From Rhizobium sp. (GTDB lineage Bacteria; Pseudomonadota; Gammaproteobacteria; Burkholderiales; Thiobacillaceae): a DNA stretch of 64,000 bases. Shown piece by piece: positions 55,329-64,000 of the stretch. The stretch lies in contig JAIBEL010000007.1 in assembly GCA_019459285.1 (NCBI GenBank), positions 29,580 through 93,579 of the forward strand, written 5' to 3'. The position numbers were made by a program, and so were the translations under genes. How positions within the stretch are numbered: the first letter of the stretch is position 1; each line of letters opens with the position of its first letter. A model generated the notes under the pieces. That model did not search any database. It saw nothing but the letters and a program-made list of their open reading frames with translations, and was not told the DNA's origin.

Positions 55329-57473
55329 ATGACGCACGAGTTCGAATCGCTGCGTCCGGATCTGGCCTACCTGCCGGCGGACGAAGTCGGGACCATCGAA
55401 GACGCCTACGAATTCAGCCGCCGCGCCCACGAAGGTCAGTTCCGCAAGAGCGGCGAACCCTACATTTCCCACCCGCTTGCCGTCGCCGGCATCCTCGCCG
55501 GCTGGCACCTTGACGCGCAGACCCTGTGCGCCGCGCTGCTGCACGACGTGGTGGAAGACACGCCGGCCACGGCAAGCGAAATCGAGGCGCGCTTCGGCAA
55601 GCCGGTCGCGCTGCTGGTCGAGGGGGTCTCCAAGCTCGACAAGCTGGCATTCGCCTCCGAGCAGCACGCGCAGGCGGAGAATTTCCGCAAGATGCTGCTG
55701 GCGATGGCACAGGACGTGCGGGTCATCCTGGTCAAGCTGGCCGACCGCCTGCACAACATGCACACCATGGGTGCGATGCCCGCCGACAAGCGCCGCCGCA
55801 TCGCCACCGAAACGCTGGAAATCTACGCGCCGATCGCCAACCGGCTGGGGCTGCATTCCGTCTACCAGGAACTTGAAGACCTCGGCTTCCGCTACAGCCA
55901 CCCCAACCGCTATCAAGTGTTGGCGAAGGCAGTCAAGGCGGCGCGCGGCAACCGACGCGAACTGGTCGACAAGGTCAAGATCGCGCTGCAGGAAAAGCTC
56001 GAGCAGTGCAAGATCGAGGCCACCATCACCGGCCGCGAGAAGCACCTCTACAGCATCTACCGCAAGATGCAGGAGAAGAACCTGGCCTTCTCCGAGGTGT
56101 TCGACATCTACGGTTTTCGCGTGGTGGTGCGCGACCAGCCGACCTGCTACCTGGCGTTGGGCGCGCTGCATGCGCTGTACAAGCCGATTCCCGGCAAGTT
56201 CAAGGACTATATCGCGATCCCCAAGGCCAACGGCTACCAGTCGCTGCATTCCATCCTGTTCGGCCCCAACGGCACCCCGATCGAGATCCAGATCCGCACC
56301 ACCGACATGAACCGGCTGGCCGAATCGGGCGTCGCCTCGCACTGGATGTACAAGTCCGCCGATACCGCACTCAACGAGGTGCAGACGCGTACCCATCGCT
56401 GGCTGCAGTCGCTGCTCGACATCCAGGCCGACCACGGCGATTCGCCCGAATTCCTCGAACACATCAAGGTCGACCTGTTCCCGGACGAAGTCTATGTATT
56501 CACCCCCAAGGGCAAGATCATGGCGCTGCCGCGCGGCGCCACGGCAGTGGATTTCGCCTTTGCCGTGCATACCGACGTCGGCCGCCACTGCATCGCGGTG
56601 AAGATCAATTACGAGCTGATGCCCCTGCGCACCCAGCTCAGGAACGGCGACCACGTCGAGATTCTCACATCGGCCAACGCCAGCCCCAACGCGGCCTGGC
56701 TCAACTTCGTCGTCACCGGCAAGGCGCGCTCGCACATCCGCAACTACCTGCGCAACACGCGCGTGGAAGAGGCGGCGGCACTGGGCGAGCGTTTGCTCAA
56801 CAACGCGCTTGCCGCGCTCAATCCGGAGGCGAGCGCTCCCGACCCGGCGGTGTGGGAGCGCGTGGTCAAGGACTACGGCCTGCAAAACCGGCAGGAACTG
56901 TTCGCCGGGATCGGACTGGGCAGAAAGCTGCCGCTGGTGGTGGCCCATCAGCTGCTGCACGTGCAGGGTGAAAAAACCGGCGAGCCGGCGCATCCCCACG
57001 CCATCAGCATCCGCGGCACCGAAGGCATCGCGGTCGAACTGGCGCAATGCTGCCACCCGATCCCCGGCGACCCCATTCTCGGCTTCATCCACAAGGAACG
57101 CGGCCTCATCATCCATACCCACGACTGCCCGTCGATCCGCGCCTTCCGCACCGACCCCGACAAATGGCTCGACGTCGAATGGGAAGCCGAACCCGGCCAC
57201 ATGTTCGACGTCTCGATCAAGGTCGTCGTCGGCAACCAGCGCGGCGTGCTGGCCAAAGTCGCGGCGGCGATCGCCGAACACGGCTCCAACATCGGCAACG
57301 TCGCGATGGAGGAAGAGGACGGCAGCCCCTATACCGTGCTGTTCTTCACCGTCCAGGTGGAAAACCGCATGCACCTCGCACGCGTCATGCGCGGCCTGCG
57401 CGTGCTGCCCGACGTCGTGCGGATTTTCCGCATCAAGGGCAAGAAGGACGGCCGCGCAACGCAATCTCAATAA
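55329..57473 (+). CDS. spoT: Bifunctional (p)ppGpp synthetase/hydrolase
   Basis: 714 residues: an HD hydrolase domain with [13 protein letters not shown] near residue 71, a synthetase domain with [13 protein letters not shown] near 257 and EIQIRT near 315, a TGS domain near 380-450 ([20 protein letters not shown]) and an ACT domain at the C-terminus. The HD motif is intact, so it can break down as well as make (p)ppGpp. ATG 55329 opens the family N-terminus; the frame upstream overlaps rpoZ and is not used. Confidence 0.95.
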   Translation: MTHEFESLRPDLAYLPADEVGTIEDAYEFSRRAHEGQFRKSGEPYISHPLAVAGILAGWHLDAQTLCAALLHDVVEDTPATASEIEARFGKPVALLVEGVSKLDKLAFASEQHAQAENFRKMLLAMAQDVRVILVKLADRLHNMHTMGAMPADKRRRIATETLEIYAPIANRLGLHSVYQELEDLGFRYSHPNRYQVLAKAVKAARGNRRELVDKVKIALQEKLEQCKIEATITGREKHLYSIYRKMQEKNLAFSEVFDIYGFRVVVRDQPTCYLALGALHALYKPIPGKFKDYIAIPKANGYQSLHSILFGPNGTPIEIQIRTTDMNRLAESGVASHWMYKSADTALNEVQTRTHRWLQSLLDIQADHGDSPEFLEHIKVDLFPDEVYVFTPKGKIMALPRGATAVDFAFAVHTDVGRHCIAVKINYELMPLRTQLRNGDHVEILTSANASPNAAWLNFVVTGKARSHIRNYLRNTRVEEAAALGERLLNNALAALNPEASAPDPAVWERVVKDYGLQNRQELFAGIGLGRKLPLVVAHQLLHVQGEKTGEPAHPHAISIRGTEGIAVELAQCCHPIPGDPILGFIHKERGLIIHTHDCPSIRAFRTDPDKWLDVEWEAEPGHMFDVSIKVVVGNQRGVLAKVAAAIAEHGSNIGNVAMEEEDGSPYTVLFFTVQVENRMHLARVMRGLRVLPDVVRIFRIKGKKDGRATQSQ

Positions 57474-57493
57474 TCAGGCTCCAGGAATCCAGC

Positions 57494-57874
57494 ATGAACA
57501 AACGCATCATCCAGACCGCCGACGCGCCGGCCGCGATCGGAACCTACTCGCAGGCCGTACGGGTCGACCACACCGTGTACATGTCCGGCCAGATCGGCCT
57601 CGACCCCAACTCGATGCAGCTGGTCGACGGCATCGAGGCGCAGATCCATCAGGTATTCAAGAACCTGGCCGCCGTAGCGGCTGCGGCGGATGGTTCCCTA
57701 GCCGACGTGGTGAAGCTGAACGTCTTCCTCACCGACCTCGGCCACTTCCCCAAGGTCAATGAAATCATGGCCGGCTATTTCAGCCAGCCCTACCCGGCGC
57801 GTGCCGCGGTCGGTGTGGCCGCCCTGCCGCGCGGTGCGCTGGTCGAGGCTGATGCCGTGATGGTGAGCGGTTAA
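57494..57874 (+). CDS. ridA: RidA-family enamine/imine deaminase
   Basis: 126 residues. It hydrolyses the reactive enamines formed by PLP enzymes. It shows the full family set: [20 protein letters not shown] near residue 11, [15 protein letters not shown] near 75 and [20 protein letters not shown] near 98, including the catalytic Arg of the PARxxV motif. It starts 21 nt after spoT and ends 10 nt before recG. Confidence 0.95.
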   Translation: MNKRIIQTADAPAAIGTYSQAVRVDHTVYMSGQIGLDPNSMQLVDGIEAQIHQVFKNLAAVAAAADGSLADVVKLNVFLTDLGHFPKVNEIMAGYFSQPYPARAAVGVAALPRGALVEADAVMVSG

Positions 57875-57883
57875 ATTGCCACC

Positions 57884-59920
57884 TTGAAAACGGCCTCGCC
57901 GTTTTCCTTCCCGGTCAGTCCGGCCTTCGCTGCCAAACTCGCCAAACTGGGCCTCACCCGCGACGCCGATCTGGTACTGCATCTGCCGTTGCGCTGGGAG
58001 GACGAAACCCGCATCACGCCGATCCGCGACCTGCTGCCAGGTGCGACCGCACAGGTGCTGGCGGTGGTTCGCGAAGCCAGCGTCGCCTACCGGCCGCGCC
58101 GCATGCTGACGGTGACGGTAGAGGACACCGGCGGCGTGCTCGGCATCCGCTTCCTGAATTTCTACCCCAGCCACCTCAAGCTGTTTCAGCCGGGCGCGAT
58201 TTTCCGGTTCAACGGCGAGGTACGCGGCGGATTTCTCGGACTGGAGATGGTGCACCCGCGCTTCGCCAAGGCCGATGACGACACGCCACTGCCGACGCAA
58301 CTGACACCTGTCTATCCCACCACTGCCGGCCTCGGACAGGCCACGCTGCGCAAACTGATCGAACGGGCGCTGGCGGCACCGATCGCGGATACCCTGCCCG
58401 CCGACTGGCTGGCAGAGCTTGATCTGCCCGAACTGGAAGCCAGCATCCGCCTGCTGCACCAGCCGCCGCTCGAATGTCCGGTAAGCGATCTGGAATCGCG
58501 CCGCCATCCCGCGTGGCAGCGGCTCGCCTTCGACGAACTGCTGGCGCAGCAGCTGTCTCTGGCCACCGCCCGCCAGCAACGCACCTCGCGCCCGACCCAA
58601 CCGTTGCCGGCGCGTCAGCACCTGACGGCCGCGTTCACCCGCGGTTTGCCGTTTGCGCTGACCGCCGCGCAGGCGCGCACCTGGCAGGAGATCAGCACCG
58701 ACCTGGCGCAGCCGCATCCGATGCGGCGCCTGCTGCAGGGCGACGTCGGCAGCGGCAAGACGGTCGTGGCGGCGCTCGCCTGCCTGCAGGCGATCGAAAA
58801 CGGTTTTCAGGCTGCCTTCATGGCACCGACCGAAATCCTCGCCGAACAGCATTACCGCAAGCTGGCGCCGCCGCTGTCAGCACTGGGCGTGCGCTGCGCG
58901 TGGGTCTCGGGCAGCCAGCGCAAATCGGAGCGCACCGCCGCCTGGCAGGCGATTGCCGCGGGTGAAGCCGACCTCGCATTCGGCACCCACGCGCTGTTCC
59001 AGGAAGCCGGCAACTTCCAGCGACTGGGGGTGGCGGTGGTCGACGAGCAGCACCGTTTCGGCGTCGGCCAGCGGCTGGCGCTGATGCAGAAGGGCACGGA
59101 ACCCCACCAGTTGATGATGAGCGCGACGCCAATCCCGCGCACGCTGGCGATGAGCTTCTTTGCCGACCTCGACGTCTCGGTGATCGACGAGCTGCCGCCG
59201 GGCCGAACGCCTATCGTCACAAAATTAGTGAGCGCCGCGCGCCGCGACGACGTGCTGGCGCGCGTGCGCGAGGCCTGTCTCGCCGGTGGCCAGGCCTATT
59301 GGGTGTGCCCACTGATCGAGGAATCGGAGAAATTGCAATTGCAGACCGCGCAGGACACCTACGCGACCCTGGTCGAGCAATTGCCCGACCTGCGCATCGG
59401 TCTGGTGCACGGACGGCTGAAGCCGGACGAGAAACAGGCGGTGATGGCGGCATTCCAGGCACATGAGGTCGACCTGCTGGTCGCCACCACTGTGATCGAG
59501 GTCGGCGTCGACGTACCGAATGCCGCGCTGATGGTGATCGAGCACGCCGAACGCATGGGCCTCGCCCAACTTCACCAGCTGCGCGGGCGGGTCGGGCGCG
59601 GCAGCCGCGAATCGGTGTGCGTGCTGCTCTACGAGACACCGCTGTCGGAACTCGCACGCGCACGGCTCAAGGTTATTTTCGAACTCACCGACGGTTTCGA
59701 GATCGCGCGCCAGGACCTGCTGCTGCGCGGGCCAGGCGAGTTGCTCGGGCACCGCCAGAGCGGCCTGCCGATGCTGCGCTTCGCCGATCTGGAACGCGAC
59801 GTCGCGTTGCTGGAAGCCGCGCGCAACCTGGCACAACACTGTCTCGCCTACCACCCCGACATCGCTGCGCGCCACATGGAGCGATGGATCGGCCAGCGGC
59901 AGGCACTGACGTCGATCTAG
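57884..59920 (+). CDS. recG: ATP-dependent DNA helicase RecG
   Basis: 678 residues. It reverses stalled replication forks. The wedge OB-domain is at about 50-160. The helicase motifs are LLQGDVGSGKTVVAALACLQ near residue 283 (Walker A), VVDEQHRFGVGQR near 385 (DEQH), ATTVIEVGVDVPNAALMVIE near 527 and LRGRVGRGS near 566. It lacks the extra N-terminal 20-30 residues of some homologues. The start is TTG 57884 with only a weak ribosome site, so the N-terminus is uncertain. Confidence 0.95.
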   Translation: MKTASPFSFPVSPAFAAKLAKLGLTRDADLVLHLPLRWEDETRITPIRDLLPGATAQVLAVVREASVAYRPRRMLTVTVEDTGGVLGIRFLNFYPSHLKLFQPGAIFRFNGEVRGGFLGLEMVHPRFAKADDDTPLPTQLTPVYPTTAGLGQATLRKLIERALAAPIADTLPADWLAELDLPELEASIRLLHQPPLECPVSDLESRRHPAWQRLAFDELLAQQLSLATARQQRTSRPTQPLPARQHLTAAFTRGLPFALTAAQARTWQEISTDLAQPHPMRRLLQGDVGSGKTVVAALACLQAIENGFQAAFMAPTEILAEQHYRKLAPPLSALGVRCAWVSGSQRKSERTAAWQAIAAGEADLAFGTHALFQEAGNFQRLGVAVVDEQHRFGVGQRLALMQKGTEPHQLMMSATPIPRTLAMSFFADLDVSVIDELPPGRTPIVTKLVSAARRDDVLARVREACLAGGQAYWVCPLIEESEKLQLQTAQDTYATLVEQLPDLRIGLVHGRLKPDEKQAVMAAFQAHEVDLLVATTVIEVGVDVPNAALMVIEHAERMGLAQLHQLRGRVGRGSRESVCVLLYETPLSELARARLKVIFELTDGFEIARQDLLLRGPGELLGHRQSGLPMLRFADLERDVALLEAARNLAQHCLAYHPDIAARHMERWIGQRQALTSI

Positions 59921-60502
59921 ATGCAGTCGCTGCGGCATAATGCCGACTTTCCACATGATGAACGGTTCGCCGTGCTTGATTCCCGGCAGGGCTGGCTTGC
60001 CCACCCATTCTCGCTCCCGCGCTCGCTACGCTTCTGGCTCAGCGACCACGGTTCGCTGACCCGGCGCCTGAAATCACGCTGTACATCGTTTCGCGTGGTG
60101 CCACTCGAGACCGGGCTGGCACGTGCCAACGCGGACGAATACGCACTTCTAGGCGTAGCGCCTGGCACCCGCGTCTATGTGCGCGAAGTCCTGTTGCTGT
60201 GCAATGACGTGCCGGTGGTGTTTGCCCACAGCGTGCTGCCGTCCGCCGGCCTGCGCGGCGGCTGGAACGGCATCACTCGACTCGGCAGCCGTTCGCTTGG
60301 CGAAGCCCTGTTCAGCGACCATCGCATCGAACGCCAGCCCCTGGCCTATCGCCGCGTGCGGAACGACCATCCGCTCTATCGCGCTGCGGCCAGGCAGCAG
60401 GCAGTGGCCAGCAGCTTGTGGGCACGCCGTTCCGTTTTCTGCCTCAACCGCCATCCACTCCTGGTAACCGAAGTCTTTCTGCCGGCCATCGACACGCCAT
60501 GA
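59921..60502 (+). CDS. ubiC: Chorismate lyase
   Basis: 193 residues. It makes 4-hydroxybenzoate and pyruvate from chorismate, the entry step of ubiquinone synthesis. Conserved parts are [11 protein letters not shown] near residue 45, [10 protein letters not shown] near 86 (Arg) and [12 protein letters not shown] near the end (catalytic Glu). The ATG directly follows the recG stop. It overlaps ubiA by 4 nt (ATGA), so the two are co-translated. Confidence 0.93.
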   Translation: MQSLRHNADFPHDERFAVLDSRQGWLAHPFSLPRSLRFWLSDHGSLTRRLKSRCTSFRVVPLETGLARANADEYALLGVAPGTRVYVREVLLLCNDVPVVFAHSVLPSAGLRGGWNGITRLGSRSLGEALFSDHRIERQPLAYRRVRNDHPLYRAAARQQAVASSLWARRSVFCLNRHPLLVTEVFLPAIDTP

Positions 60503-61368
60503 CCCTGACCGAACGCCTGTCCCATTACGAAAAATTGATGCGGCTCGACAAGCCGATCGGCATCCTGCTGCTGATGTGGCCCACCTTGTGGGCGCAATGG
60601 CTTGCCAGCAACGGCAGCCCAAGTTGGCTGATCCTGTGGATTTTCGTCATGGGCGTCGTGCTGATGCGTTCGGCCGGCTGCGTCATGAACGACTATGCCG
60701 ACCGCGATTTCGACCCTCACGTGGCGCGTACCCGCGAGCGTCCATTGGCGGCCGGCAAGGTGTCGCCCAAAGAAGCGCTGCTGTTGGCGGCTGGCTTGTC
60801 GCTGCTGGCTTTCCTGCTGATCCTGCCGCTCAACACCCTGGTGTTGAAACTGTCCGTGGTCGCGCTGTTTCTGGCGGCCAGCTACCCCTTCACCAAACGC
60901 TTCTTCGCGATTCCCCAGGCCTATCTCGGCATCGCGTTCGGTTTCGGCATCCCGATGAGCTATGCCGCGCTATGGGGCGAGGTTCCGCGCGAAGCCTGGC
61001 TCCTGCTTGGCGCCAACGTTTTTTGGGCGATTGCCTACGACACCGAATATGCGCTGGTCGACCGCGAAGACGATCTCAAGATCGGCATCAAAACGTCGGC
61101 CATCACCTTCGGCCGCTACGATCTTGCCGCCATCGCGCTGTGCTACGTTGCGACGCTGGGTTTGCTCGGCTGGATCGGCTGGCAGCGGGGGATGGGCATG
61201 GCGTTCTACGGCGGGCTGGCCGTGGCTGCGGCGATCGCGCTTTACCACATGAAACTGATCCGGCTGCGCGAGCCAAAGCAATGCTTCCGCGCCTTCCTGC
61301 ACAACACCTGGTTCGGTGCCGCAGTGTTCGGCGGCATCGCGCTCCACTTCCTGCTGCGGAGCTTATGA
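60499..61368 (+). CDS. ubiA: 4-hydroxybenzoate polyprenyltransferase
   Basis: 289-residue inner-membrane enzyme with about eight spans. It prenylates 4-hydroxybenzoate. The two Asp-rich, Mg-pyrophosphate-binding motifs are present: [20 protein letters not shown] near residue 64 and [12 protein letters not shown] near 181. It is the last gene of the plus-strand run. Its stop codon overlaps the stop codon of the convergent SPOR gene: the six bases TTATGA serve both. Confidence 0.97.
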   Translation: MTLTERLSHYEKLMRLDKPIGILLLMWPTLWAQWLASNGSPSWLILWIFVMGVVLMRSAGCVMNDYADRDFDPHVARTRERPLAAGKVSPKEALLLAAGLSLLAFLLILPLNTLVLKLSVVALFLAASYPFTKRFFAIPQAYLGIAFGFGIPMSYAALWGEVPREAWLLLGANVFWAIAYDTEYALVDREDDLKIGIKTSAITFGRYDLAAIALCYVATLGLLGWIGWQRGMGMAFYGGLAVAAAIALYHMKLIRLREPKQCFRAFLHNTWFGAAVFGGIALHFLLRSL

Positions 61369-62013
61369 CGGACAGGCCACGCGGGACTGCCGGCTGTTCG
61401 GGTAGGCCTGCTTGATTCCGCTCAGGCTTTTCAGCGTATCCGGGTCTTCGCTACGGATCACGAAGTAGAAGTCCGTTCCCTGGCGCGGCAGCACCTCGAC
61501 ACGGGTTCCAAGTACGCCTTTGCCTTCCACTTCAAGGATGCGCCGCTGCGCCGCATCGGCGTCGGCATACAGACCGAGCGAAATGGCATTGCGCCAATCG
61601 CCATCCTTGACCACAAATGCGTCCGTCAATCCTGCAGCTGTCAGCTCGCTCAATTTGGCCGCGGCCGATTCCGCACTGGGCAAGGGCGGAAAGATCACCC
61701 ACTGCCGTGTATTCAGCGGCACTTCGGTGAACGACATCACGCGTTCGCCCGCCAACGATTTGAGCTGCTGGCGTACTTGGACGAACTCCCCGCGATTCAA
61801 CCCCCGCCATTCCATGCATAACGCGGTGGACGTAGCGGCGGCTGGCGATGCATCGTCCCTGGGTACAGGCGCTGACTGACTGCGCAGACTGAGACGATTC
61901 ACGTTCAGCGACGCTGTCTGACCGGCATCCGCCTGCGTCCAGTTTTCGCGTCCGATAAAGAACCCGGCCACCACGAGATTGACGACCAATAATGTCCAGA
62001 CTATCCATTTCAT
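61363..62013 (-). CDS. SPOR-domain membrane protein
   Basis: 216 residues. One N-terminal membrane helix ([20 protein letters not shown]) leads into a periplasmic linker and a C-terminal SPOR-like domain (about 115-200), where [18 protein letters not shown] and [20 protein letters not shown] show the SPOR pattern. SPOR domains bind peptidoglycan lacking stem peptides at division sites. The start overlaps the coaX stop by 4 nt. The first membrane residues fix ATG 62013. Confidence 0.85.
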   Translation of the reverse strand: MKWIVWTLLVVNLVVAGFFIGRENWTQADAGQTASLNVNRLSLRSQSAPVPRDDASPAAATSTALCMEWRGLNRGEFVQVRQQLKSLAGERVMSFTEVPLNTRQWVIFPPLPSAESAAAKLSELTAAGLTDAFVVKDGDWRNAISLGLYADADAAQRRILEVEGKGVLGTRVEVLPRQGTDFYFVIRSEDPDTLKSLSGIKQAYPNSRQSRVACPS

Positions 62014-62747
62014 GAAGCGGCAGTTCCTCGGGCAACGCAGTCGATTCCCTCCAGCACCAGTGCAGGTGCATGTTCGGCCGGTATTCTCAGGTGAGACAAC
62101 ACCTTCTCGGCATCGCCTCCGGTAAGCAGACAGCGTGGGGCCATGCCGGCAACCTCGGCCAGACGCGCATGCTGTTGCGCAATGGCGCCGCACAACGCTG
62201 CCACGATCCCGCTTTGCACAGCGGCAGCGGTGGCATTGGGAAAGGCCTGCCAGGCTCCCGCCACCTCATCGATCCGTGCGGTGCCTTGCCGCAATGCCTG
62301 CTGCATCAAATGGACGCCGGGCACGATCACACCCCCCAGGAATGTTCCCTCGGCCGACAATGCATCCACGGTCATTGCCGTGCCGACCGACACCACCAGT
62401 ACCGCCTCATCTGCTATGCGCTGGCGAGCCGCGATCAATCCCATCCAGCGATCCGCACCCAACTGGTGCGGATTGGAATAGGTATTTTTCACATCGCCGA
62501 AACGGGCCTCGGCTCTCAACCAGGCTGGAGTATGCCCGGCCGCTTCCAGAAGCGCGGCGAGTTGCCGTTCGTGTTCCAGGCTGGCCACGCTGGCGACAAA
62601 ACAACGGGTGTCCGCTTTCAGTTGGGCCGTCAAGGCCGACCAGTCGGAATAATCACCCCGGCCGGTCGCATGCCAATGTCCATCCTCCACCACCGCCCAT
62701 TTGAGGCGTGTGTTTCCGGCATCAAGCAATATGCAGCGTCCGCTCAT
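62010..62747 (-). CDS. coaX: Type III pantothenate kinase
   Basis: 245 residues. It phosphorylates pantothenate, the first step of coenzyme A synthesis. The ASKHA fold motifs are ILLDAGNTRLKWAVVEDG near residue 6, GADRWMGLIAAR near 96 and SVGTAMTVDAL near 120, typical of the Type III (CoaX) enzymes. It overlaps birA and the SPOR gene by 4 nt each. A birA-coaX order, sometimes fused, is common in betaproteobacteria. Confidence 0.95.
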   Translation of the reverse strand: MSGRCILLDAGNTRLKWAVVEDGHWHATGRGDYSDWSALTAQLKADTRCFVASVASLEHERQLAALLEAAGHTPAWLRAEARFGDVKNTYSNPHQLGADRWMGLIAARQRIADEAVLVVSVGTAMTVDALSAEGTFLGGVIVPGVHLMQQALRQGTARIDEVAGAWQAFPNATAAAVQSGIVAALCGAIAQQHARLAEVAGMAPRCLLTGGDAEKVLSHLRIPAEHAPALVLEGIDCVARGTAAS

Positions 62748-63739
62748 CGCGCACCATCCAGACGCAGGCTGATTTCGCCGCCACTGTAAGAACTCAAGTT
62801 CGATTGCGCATCACGCAGGAGAAAGGCGCCGGTTTCATCGACCCCGCATGCCACCCCCTGAACACTGCGCGAATCCGGCAACGTCAGCGCGACCGCCCTA
62901 CCGGCATAGGCATCCAAAGCCTGCCAATCCTCGCGCAAGGCCGCGAAGCCATGGTGGCGAAATACGCTCGACGCCGCGTGCAGTTCCAGCAGGCAGTCAG
63001 CCAGCAGTTGATTGCGTCCCACCGTCACCTCCATTTCAGCCAGATCGACCACGGCCTGATCGACCGCGTCGCGTTGTGTTTCGTTGAGCCTGACGTTCAG
63101 GCCGACACCCACCACGGCAAACGCGGCGCCGTGCATGTCGCCCTGTACTTCGACCAGAATCCCCGCCAGTTTGCGATAGTCCACCAGGATATCGTTGGGC
63201 CATTTCAATCGGGCCATGTGGCGACTATGGCGGTTCACTGCGCGTGCAATGGCGAGTCCCACGATCAGACTCAGGCCTGCCAGCGACTGCAAGCCCGACT
63301 CGAAACGCCACAACACCGAAAACGTGAGGCTGCCCCCTACGACAGAATGCCACTGGCGGCCACGCCGTCCCCTGCCGGTATATTGATGCTCCGCGCAGAA
63401 CAACGTTCCATCTGCAGCGCCCTCCAGGGCGGCAGCCATCAAGGTCGTGTTGGTCGAGTCGACGCTATCCAGCACGTGTATCGAATAGTGACTGGCTGCT
63501 GTCCCCATGTGGCGCGCGACAACCGCATCATCCAGCCACTCCACGGACTCGGGCATGCGATATCCGCGTCCGCGGACCGCATGCACGGTCAGCCCCATGG
63601 ACTCGGCTTGCGCGAGGATGTTGAAGATGCTGGAGCGGGACAGTCCGAATTCATCCGCCAACGCCTGACCCGAATGAAAACGGCCATCGGACAGGCGGCG
63701 CAGGAGCCGGAACAGTGCTTTGTGAGGTCGGTTATGCAC
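62744..63739 (-). CDS. birA: Biotin--protein ligase/repressor BirA
   Basis: 331 residues from GTG 63739. It attaches biotin to carrier proteins. The N-terminal winged helix (residues 5-60: GRFHSGQALADEFGLSRSSI) suggests it is also a repressor. The ligase domain shows DSVDSTNTTLM near 93, AEHQYTGRGRRGRQWHS near 115 (biotinyl-AMP loop) and LKWPNDILVDYRKLAGILVE. The C-terminal SH3-like domain follows. The start is uncertain: GTG 63739 or TTG 63781. The rrn terminator ends at 63783 just upstream on this strand, so there is very little room for a promoter. Confidence 0.93.
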   Translation of the reverse strand: MHNRPHKALFRLLRRLSDGRFHSGQALADEFGLSRSSIFNILAQAESMGLTVHAVRGRGYRMPESVEWLDDAVVARHMGTAASHYSIHVLDSVDSTNTTLMAAALEGAADGTLFCAEHQYTGRGRRGRQWHSVVGGSLTFSVLWRFESGLQSLAGLSLIVGLAIARAVNRHSRHMARLKWPNDILVDYRKLAGILVEVQGDMHGAAFAVVGVGLNVRLNETQRDAVDQAVVDLAEMEVTVGRNQLLADCLLELHAASSVFRHHGFAALREDWQALDAYAGRAVALTLPDSRSVQGVACGVDETGAFLLRDAQSNLSSYSGGEISLRLDGAR

Positions 63740-63782
63740 CTTCGCAATTTTACATGGCTTGCCTGTGCAATTCCCGCGCAAT

Positions 63783-63813
63783 AAAAAACCCCCTCAAGAG
63801 TTGAGGGGGTTTT
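63783..63813 (-). terminator. rrn operon terminator
   Basis: On the minus strand AAAACCCCCTCAA (63813-63801) pairs over 13 bp with TTGAGGGGGTTTT (63797-63785) around a 3-nt loop and continues into T's. It is symmetric and could act both ways. It lies about 35 nt after the 5S gene on the same strand and ends the rRNA transcript before birA. Confidence 0.9.
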
Positions 63814-63816
63814 GTG

Positions 63817-63838
63817 GTATCCCTCGGGTGAGGGATAC
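63817..63838 (-). other. 9-bp hairpin between 5S rRNA and terminator
   Basis: GTATCCCTC (63817-63825) and GAGGGATAC (63830-63838) form a perfect stem with a four-base loop directly past the 5S 3' end. Probably part of 5S end processing or a second terminator element. Confidence 0.6.
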
Positions 63839-63847
63839 GGATAAGGA

Positions 63848-63962
63848 GTCTGACGATGACCTACTTTCACAGTCGATGTGCCTACTATCATTGGCGCGGG
63901 AGCGTTTCACCGTCCTGTTCGGGATGGGAAGGGGTGGTTCCACTCTGCTATGGTCGTCAGAC
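63848..63962 (-). rRNA. rrf: 5S ribosomal RNA
   Basis: About 115 nt on the minus strand. The ends pair (GTCTGACGA at 63962-63954 with TCGTCAGAC at 63856-63848) as helix I. The 5S-typical core CCCATCCCGAACAGGACGG and the end TGTGAAAGTAGGTCATCG are clear. The exact ends may differ by a few bases. It is the last gene of an rRNA operon whose 23S gene must lie just right of the window. Confidence 0.95.
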
Positions 63963-64000
63963 AAAGGGGTGGGGATCAAGGCTGCCTTTAATTAAAGGCG
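63963..64000. other. Start of 23S-5S spacer with 16-bp palindrome
   Basis: The 38 nt before the window end belong to the 23S-5S spacer of the rRNA transcript. GCCTTTAATTAAAGGC (63984-63999) is a perfect palindrome, probably an RNA processing stem or its part. The window stops before the 23S gene. Confidence 0.6.

Noticed and set aside
55263..57470. 735-codon open frame opposite spoT
   Set aside because: Antisense shadow; no family features.

Overview
The window reads as chromosomal DNA of a high-GC betaproteobacterium. The best guess is a Thiobacillus-like member of the Nitrosomonadales. This is inferred from the gene set (sucrose synthase with sucrose-phosphate synthase, the yicC-gmk-rpoZ-spoT-ridA-recG-ubiC-ubiA run, and a beta-type 5S rRNA); no database search was possible. 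There is no prophage, insertion sequence, CRISPR array or tRNA. About 58 protein genes pack both strands, with many 4- to 11-nt overlaps between neighbours.

Layout. 1-1.2 kb: 5' part of a DAHP synthase gene (aroG, minus strand) behind what looks like a phenylalanine/tyrosine attenuator with its own leader peptide. 1.2-5 kb: a very large PilZ-DUF1631-GGDEF-EAL c-di-GMP protein. 5-6.1 kb: a repeat-rich stretch and a lower-GC lipoprotein gene broken by two compensating homopolymer indels. 6.1-12.4 kb: tldD, a nitrilase-family gene and yhdP. 12.5-15.5 kb: hslR, a lysR divergent from a pirin gene, an FMN reductase and a small exported protein. 15.8-21.6 kb: a small release-factor-like protein, acs divergent from glnE, and a marR gene. 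21.6-25 kb: a Ca2+ P-type ATPase beside remnants of a Ca2+ antiporter and a universal stress protein.

25-31.5 kb: a tight minus-strand operon, fructokinase > sucrose-phosphate synthase > sucrose synthase > MscS channel. This is a sucrose osmolyte module coupled to an osmotic safety valve. 31.5-39.7 kb: a block for ions and the envelope (DUF481 protein, Kef-type antiporter, CBS protein, ArsB/NhaD permease, NfeD plus slipin, Bax-inhibitor-like protein, TatD). 39.7-49 kb: two diguanylate cyclases, a TetR-AhpD-ICMT group, an exported protein, folE, dienelactone hydrolase and a pseudouridine-synthase homologue lacking its usual catalytic Asp.

49-53.4 kb: hemW-rdgB-rph and a PP2C phosphatase/Ser-Thr kinase pair. 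53.5-61.4 kb: the housekeeping run ending in ubiC-ubiA. 61.4-63.7 kb: birA-coaX-SPOR operon on the minus strand. The right end carries a 5S rRNA gene (minus strand) and the rrn terminator; the 23S gene should lie just outside.

The most interesting items are the candidate aroG attenuator, the sucrose-MscS operon, the double-frameshift lipoprotein, the terminator embedded in the start of tatD, and a divergent lysR-pirin promoter with a textbook LysR-type box. I found no clearly new multi-gene system such as a defence island.
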